Below, in pieces: positions 59,020 to 64,000 of a stretch of DNA of 64,000 nucleotides (position 1 is the first letter of the stretch; every line of letters begins with the position of its first letter). The position numbers and the translations under genes are program-made. The stretch is from Apodemus sylvaticus (lineage: Eukaryota > Chordata > Mammalia > Rodentia > Muridae), in contig NC_067481.1 in the NCBI RefSeq assembly GCF_947179515.1, positions 85,491,845-85,555,844 on the forward strand, given 5' to 3'. A model generated the notes under the pieces. It saw only the letters and a program-made list of their open reading frames with translations, did no database searches and was not told the origin of the DNA.

Positions 59020-59395
59020 GTGGTGTTCTTGAGAGGTAATTGGATCATAAAAGCTCTGACATAATTGATGGATTAATCTGTTGATGGATTTAGGATTGGG
59101 TAAGTTATTGGAAGTTGATGGAGACTGTGGAAGGCTGGGCTTGATTTGAAGATGTGGGCCACACCTGTCGTGATGCTGGTTTTTTCTTTTCATCTCTATA
59201 TACTAGAAATTATACAACAAACACCACTCCTGTTATGTCCCCCTCCTCTCTCTGCTATGATAATTTTCTGCCTCATATTGTCCAAAATCAACAGACACGT
59301 GGATCATCGTCAGAACCCTTGAAACTTTGAGGCAAAATAAATGTTTCTTTTACACTGTTTTAAACAAGTATTTGTTCCAGTGACATGAATTAACA
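59020..59395 (+). mobile_element. MaLR-like LTR, diverged
   Basis: gagaggtaattggatcataa, gatggattaatctgttgatg, a tggaaggctgggcttgattt block, CTCCTCTCTCTGC in the middle, and gaggcaaaataaatgtttct (AATAAA) near the end. Layout and length (about 375 bp) fit an old MaLR/MLT-type LTR; subfamily not determined. Confidence 0.58.
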
Positions 59396-59928
59396 CAAAA
59401 TATATCTATGAAACATTTCCATGTGAAGTTTAGCACATATAGAATTACTAAATTCCTAATAGTCTAAAGAGTTTGGATATATATGGGATCTCTGTTATTA
59501 AAGTATTTTATCTACTGTTTTTTTTTTATGTGTCACAAAGGATAAACCGAAAGTTACTATATGCTGTATGTATGTGAATAGATATAAAAGAAATGAGTAT
59601 TTAACGAGAGGTTGCTTTTGCCCTAGAAAACAATTTAATATGTACTAAATAATTTTAAAAAGCCCCACAGTATTATCATTAGAAAAAATATGGTTCACCA
59701 CTACCAGCCTGTAATGGGTCATATATTTCTGCCAGTAGGTAATGCCTGGTATCTCTGTGTGCAGTCTTAGCCTGACAAGGCCACCATAGAAGAATCTTTT
59801 CCATTTCAGGGAGGATTATATACATAGATATGGCTGAAGTGCACTAAAACTAAAAACTGAAACTAACATTTAATGAAAACACTATGTTCTATTCTTAGTC
59901 TAGGACCATGGAAGTCACTGACATACAT
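59396..59928. other. No gene; apparently unique sequence
   Basis: 59690-59820 is slightly GC-richer but unrecognised. Confidence 0.5.
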
Positions 59929-60300
59929 TTTGTGATGTTTAATATGGTTGGTCCACACATTCATGTGTTTGAATATTTGGTCCTCAGGGAGTGATACTAT
60001 GGGTAGGTGTGTCTTTGTTGGAATAGGTGTGGCCTTGTTGGACAAAGTGTGTCACTGTAGAGGTGGGCTTGGAGACCCTCCTCCTTGCTGTCTGGAATCA
60101 GTCTGCTCTTGGCTTCCTTTGAGTAAAGATGTAGTACTCTTAGCTTCTACAGCACCCGGCCTGCCTGTTCGCTGATGTGCTTTCCACTGATGAAAATGGA
60201 CTGAACCTCAGAACCTGTAAGCCAGCCCCAATTAAATGTTGTCCTTTAAGAATTGCCTTGGTCATGGTGTCTCTTTATAGCAATAGAAACACTAAGACAC
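59929..60300 (+). mobile_element. Rodent interspersed repeat, URR1-like, near complete
   Basis: Longest of the three copies: gtgtttgaatatttggtcct, ggtgtggccttgttggacaa, ggcttggagaccctcctcct, ggactgaacctcagaacctg, taagccagccccaattaaat, gtcatggtgtctctttatag and caatagaaacactaagacac. Family and class as discussed for 42863-43110. Confidence 0.75.
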
Positions 60301-60472
60301 CCATCATTTGCTCACTGTTTTATGTACCTGAGGTCAATAGTGATACAAAAATATTAAATGGAAATTTCCAAAAGTAAATAGTCCCTAAATGTCACACTAT
60401 TCTAAGTTGCTTGATAAACTATCATTGACATCTTGGTCTATTGATCTTGGCACATGAATCATCCCTTTGTCT

Positions 60473-60474
<2 letters not shown>

Positions 60475-60525
<51 letters not shown>
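60475..60525. repeat. (TA)n microsatellite
   Basis: About 51 nt of uninterrupted TA, self-complementary and able to extrude a cruciform. Confidence 0.98.
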
Positions 60526-60528
<3 letters not shown>

Positions 60529-61118
60529 CTTAGCATCTGTCTTGATCAGATTGGCATCATGGTACTCCAACATCAGTGTTTAAGTAACTTTATTTTAGCA
60601 AAATAAATAGTGGCATAAAAGTAGCACCAACCAGGCCATGAAACAGCATTTAACCATCCAAGGGTTCCCTGTGTACTAATTTTTAATATTTTAAGCTTGA
60701 AAAAAACCTCAAAATTGTACTATTTCACTGTGAGAATGACAGGGTGAACAGTCAAAAAACAAACAGAAAAACAACAACAACAACAACAACAACAAAAAGA
60801 CCTCTAGGCCAGAGAAGCATCTCATGATAAAAAAAAAAAAATGTGGAAAAATGTTGTTTTTAGCTTCATTTCTTGTAATTACCTTTTACTAGTATTTTTG
60901 TGTGTTTTCATCTTACAAACTTGAGGTATTATCATATAATAAAACAAGACATAGATAAGAGTAGGGTGTCAAGAGATGAGAACTTCAGATGATTCATAAA
61001 AAGCCATCCGTTGTCTGGATTTTTATTTAACTGAATGATTGTGGGGGAGCGAAGTATTGGGATTTGGAAATGCCTGTGCCAAGGCATGCATGTAGTGGTT
61101 GGAAGACAATTTTGAATT
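60526..61118. other. No gene; contains (CAA)n
   Basis: (CAA)n at 60769-60798 and A13 near 60830; otherwise nothing recognised. Confidence 0.6.
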
Positions 61119-61236
61119 TCTCTGTCTCTCTTTATCTCTTTGTCTCTCTCTAGTTATCTATTTCTCTTTGTCTCTCTTTCTCTGTCTCTCCCTGTCTCTC
61201 TCTGTGTCTCTGTCTCTGTCTCTGTCTCTGTCTCTG

Positions 61237-61278
<42 letters not shown>
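61119..61278. repeat. (TCTCTG)n / (TC)n microsatellite
   Basis: 160 bp pyrimidine-rich tract with periodic G, ending in pure TC. The 115-codon plus frame is a Ser-Leu artefact. Confidence 0.96.
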
Positions 61279-61281
<3 letters not shown>

Positions 61282-61379
61282 TGTGAGTTCATGGAATCAG
61301 TTTTAACAATCAGGCTTGAAATCAAACAAGCCTTGCTGAGCCATATATCTAAGAAACCCTGCTCCTTATTATTTTTAGA

Positions 61380-61475
61380 TAGACTGTCAGGTATCTCTGG
61401 CTGGTTTGGAACTTCCTATGTAATCAAGGATGTCTTTATAATCTGAAACTCCTGACCCTCCTCTTAAGCTCACAG
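61380..61475 (-). mobile_element. B1-like SINE fragment (antisense)
   Basis: ctctggctggtttggaactt, cctatgtaatcaaggatgtc and ctgaaactcctgaccctcct follow an antisense diverged B1. Confidence 0.55.
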
Positions 61476-61599
61476 TAAATTAATGTTTATAAATATAGGT
61501 AAAATACATTATAAGATTATTTGAAATTATAATTGCATATAAAGAACCTGCATTCATCATTGAAACATATTTTTTAATATTCTAAAGACTTATTTTAGT

Positions 61600-61792
61600 T
61601 TTGATCATGTGAATGTGTATGAATGTTCATTCATGAATATGAGTATCTATGTAGGCTAGAATCAATGAATTCCTTTGGAACAAGAGTCACAGGCAATTGT
61701 GAGCTGACTTACATGTGTGCTCAGAACTGAATCAGTTCCTATTCAACGACAGCCAGATCTTTTAAACACTGATCAGTCTCTCCAGCCTATCA
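61600..61792 (-). mobile_element. B3 SINE (antisense)
   Basis: On the minus strand: aggctggagagactgatcag, gtttaaaagatctggctgtc, gatt...ctgagcacacatgtaagtca, gctcacaattgcctgtgact. Near full length. Confidence 0.82.
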
Positions 61793-62394
61793 TTTTTTTT
61801 ACTTTTAAACAAAATTTTGTCATTAATAGCTGTAGAAAGTCATTTTAGTGTTTTCCTAGTTCAAAGGAAAGATCTTGGCTATTGACTTGACTTAGTAACT
61901 TGTACCAACTTATATAAAACACTTCTAACTTGAGAGAACTGAATGCAATCTGTTTAATTGTGAAGTGATATAATGTAGCATAATCCTCAAAGCATGCATT
62001 TGAATATAGTGCATATATATTTGCATAGTAATGAATCCACAAAATAAAGAATATGGAATTAGGTGAAAGCTAAAAATGAAATAAGATATTGCCAGCACAA
62101 AAACATGTGGCTGCATCGCATTAAATTTAAATGGAAACTTCCTTTGAAACTCATTCCAAATGCAGTTTTGTACTTAAGGAAAATAGTATTGGGGGAAAAT
62201 ATTTTCTAATCTTAGGGTGTGACAGATTGCATTATATTGCATATTATAGTCTTGACTAGAATAAAAATCAATAAATGTCCCAAATAATAATGCTTTTCAT
62301 TAGTAAAGTTTGTTGTTTTATAAGGCGTTTTTTCTCAAGGAAAACAAAAGAAATACATCTACTGAACATTTATTCTTAGATAGAAACTGCCATA
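61793..62394. other. No gene; AT-rich sequence
   Basis: About 600 bp, nothing recognised. Minus frames 61845-62042 and 61925-62116 overlap and have no domain. Confidence 0.55.
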
Positions 62395-62565
62395 GCTTTT
62401 TACAAGCATTACTTTATTTAATCTTCGCAACAAGATTTATCTTATCTCCGTACAATAAAAAACAATCCTCAAGTTTTAGATGAGAAAACCCAATCACAAG
62501 GAGATTAAATAACTTTTCTAAAGATGCACATCTAGTAATTGCAGAGTGGCAGGTTTAATCCTGAC
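62395..62565 (-). mobile_element. MIR SINE (antisense)
   Basis: ttacaagcattactttattt, aatcttcgcaacaagattta, tagatgagaaaacccaatca, agattaaataacttttctaa and agtggcaggtttaatcctga: good ordered match to reverse-complement MIR. Confidence 0.85.
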
Positions 62566-62911
62566 AGTGTCACCCAAGAATTGCAACCCGAATCATCAAA
62601 GTGTGTTGACTCTGTGTTGTACTCCTATACTGCCTTGTTCTTCAGAAAAATCTTTTAATACTGTGGCTTGCATTATAATAAGCTCATTGTTTTCAACCAT
62701 CGCTCCTATCACATTATCAGGAGATAGCACATGCCATTTCTGGTGCCAAAGCTTGGAGTACAGATTTTGGCTAAAATAGAGAACCGCACCATTTTTGGCT
62801 CCTGAACTTTTAAGTATAGTATTACACTGAAATAATACTTGTATTATAGTGTGAACGATTCAGAATTTTAATCCAAACCTCCATAGTCTTTTGTAGGAAG
62901 CCTTAAATTTT
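62566..62911. other. No gene; apparently unique sequence
   Basis: Short stretch; the 77-codon frame 62546-62779 has no domain. Confidence 0.5.
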
Positions 62912-63135
62912 AGGGGTTGAAGAGATAGCACAGGCTTTAAGGGACCTTCTGCTCTTTCAGAGAACCTGAATCCAGTCCCCAGCACTTATACTAAGTGGCT
63001 CACAACTGCCAATAAATACAATTCTAGGAGATCTGATGTGTTCATCTGGGATCCACAGACTTTGGCATGCCCACAGTATACACTCATGTTGCCAACACAC
63101 TTACATATAGGTAATAAAATAAATCTATAAAAACC
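62912..63135 (+). mobile_element. B2/B3 SINE
   Basis: gttgaagagatagcacaggc head, agagaacctgaatccagtcc (B-box region), agtggctcacaactgccaat, and a tail ggtaataaaataaatctata. Near full length. Confidence 0.88.
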
Positions 63136-63371
63136 TTACATTTTATGAGAACATGCAATAACAGGACATTTTGTTTTATTGAATAGCAGCTAAACTTTAA
63201 TAGGTTAGGAGATTCATTTCTCTGTGTGTCAATATACATCTTTGCTTTCCATCAAACCAGACTTTCAGAAAAATTAGTTAACAAATCTTGAGAGGATGAA
63301 GCAATGTATCATGGTGTCATGGTTAGCCAAGTTGGCTTTTTGTGTCTCTTTAAACCTCATAGATGTACTTA

Positions 63372-63515
63372 CCCATCCATTCATTCAGCAAATAATTATT
63401 AACCTACTTTGTGAGAGCAACATTTTAGAAACTACATTTGTGGTAGTATGTGACATAGAGGACTGTCTCTGCAGAACTTACATTTTAATGAAACTTCTGA
63501 GTCTATAAACAATAG
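63372..63515 (+). mobile_element. Old mammalian interspersed repeat fragment, class uncertain
   Basis: ccatccattcattcagcaaa, taattattaacctactttgt, and gcagaacttacattttaatg match the order of a common old mammalian repeat (ATTCATTCA...TTATT...CTTACATT). I cannot decide between L2- and L1M-type origin. Confidence 0.5.
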
Positions 63516-64000
63516 AAAAATTCATAGAGCATAGCAGCAGAGAGGACTAGATACTAACAGAATAGATACTGAAGAGAAACTATCAGAGATATCAATGTTT
63601 TTGATATTCAGTTATTTTTCTATTATGTGTGTATTTTATATGAATGTATGTAAGTGCACAATGTATGTGCTTTCTGTCAAGGCCAGAAAAGATCATCAAA
63701 ACTCCTGTAACTATAAATAATAAAGCAAAGGGATGGCATAGTAATGACAGAAAATGGACATGCCATATTGTAGACAATGGGAAATTCATTCCCATTGTTG
63801 TGAAATAATGTACAACGAAACACTCTATCATGAACTACACCTATTTATCATTATAGATTTTGTGTGTAGAGTACAGATTTCACACTTAATTTAGGTTTTC
63901 TGCTCAGAACCTCATGAGTTTAATGTCGTGTTTTTGTGAGGTTTTGTTATCCTATGAATGATTAAAAATCTGTTGTAGATAGAACTCAGGGTATTTGATT
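63516..64000. other. No gene; apparently unique sequence
   Basis: Nothing recognised to the window edge. The minus frame 63592-63831 has no domain. Confidence 0.55.

Noticed and set aside
61099..61446. 115-codon Ser-Leu-rich frame resembling a membrane protein
   Set aside because: Encoded by a (TCTCTG)n/(TC)n microsatellite.

Overview
The window reads as AT-rich, non-coding nuclear DNA of a murid rodent, most likely of the mouse (Mus) lineage. Evidence is the mix of interspersed repeats: murine-type L1 3' ends and ORF2 tails, B1 and B2/B3 SINEs, MaLR-type LTRs with the rodent 'GTCAACTTGACACAAGC' core, long (TC)n, (TG)n and GATA microsatellites, and a few old mammalian repeats (MIR, ancient L1). 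No young rat-type ID elements were seen, which argues mildly against Rattus. Family names below come from sequence recognition only; no database was searched.

No host protein-coding gene, tRNA, rRNA or snRNA could be supported. The open frames are short and are explained by L1 ORF2/ORF1 remnants, microsatellites read as low-complexity peptide, or chance. The window is best read as an intron interior or a gene desert.

Layout. 1-3.7 kb: nested L1 debris, including a 5'-inverted L1 inserted into an older L1 3' UTR. 6.3-8.9 kb: a two-layer L1 insertion whose inner copy is 5'-inverted and appears to carry a 3' transduction ending in AATAAA plus a 44-nt poly(A). 9-11.7 kb: quiet. 11.7-12.4 kb: LTR-like block. 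13.5-17.4 kb: two L1 3' UTR tails and a microsatellite. 18.4-21.1 kb: tiny inverted L1, B1, MaLR LTRs, TG repeats. 24.1-26.5 kb: a GC-rich satellite-like composite repeat holding the longest ORF (242 codons, probably spurious). 26.8-31.2 kb: long (CT)n/(TG)n tracts, one with an L1 inserted in it. 31.3-32.3 kb: complex low-repeat sequence that may be a conserved non-coding element. 33-41 kb: B1, LTR, two L1 insertions with clear target-site duplications (TSDs), B2/B1/B3 pieces, a 56-bp perfect direct repeat and a poly(A)-less L1 5'UTR/ORF1 fragment. 42-47 kb: ancient L1, an unclassified rodent repeat and a 55-bp minisatellite. 48-57.3 kb: MIR, another 5'-inverted L1, B3, a full B1 and a 1.7-kb L1 ORF2 piece. 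57.7-63.5 kb: rodent repeats, MaLR-like LTR, AT and TC microsatellites, B1, B3 and MIR.

No multi-gene system is present. The most informative content is the record of L1 activity: four 5' inversions (twin priming), two internal L1 fragments with perfect TSDs but no poly(A), one likely 3' transduction, and one insertion of only about 66 bp.
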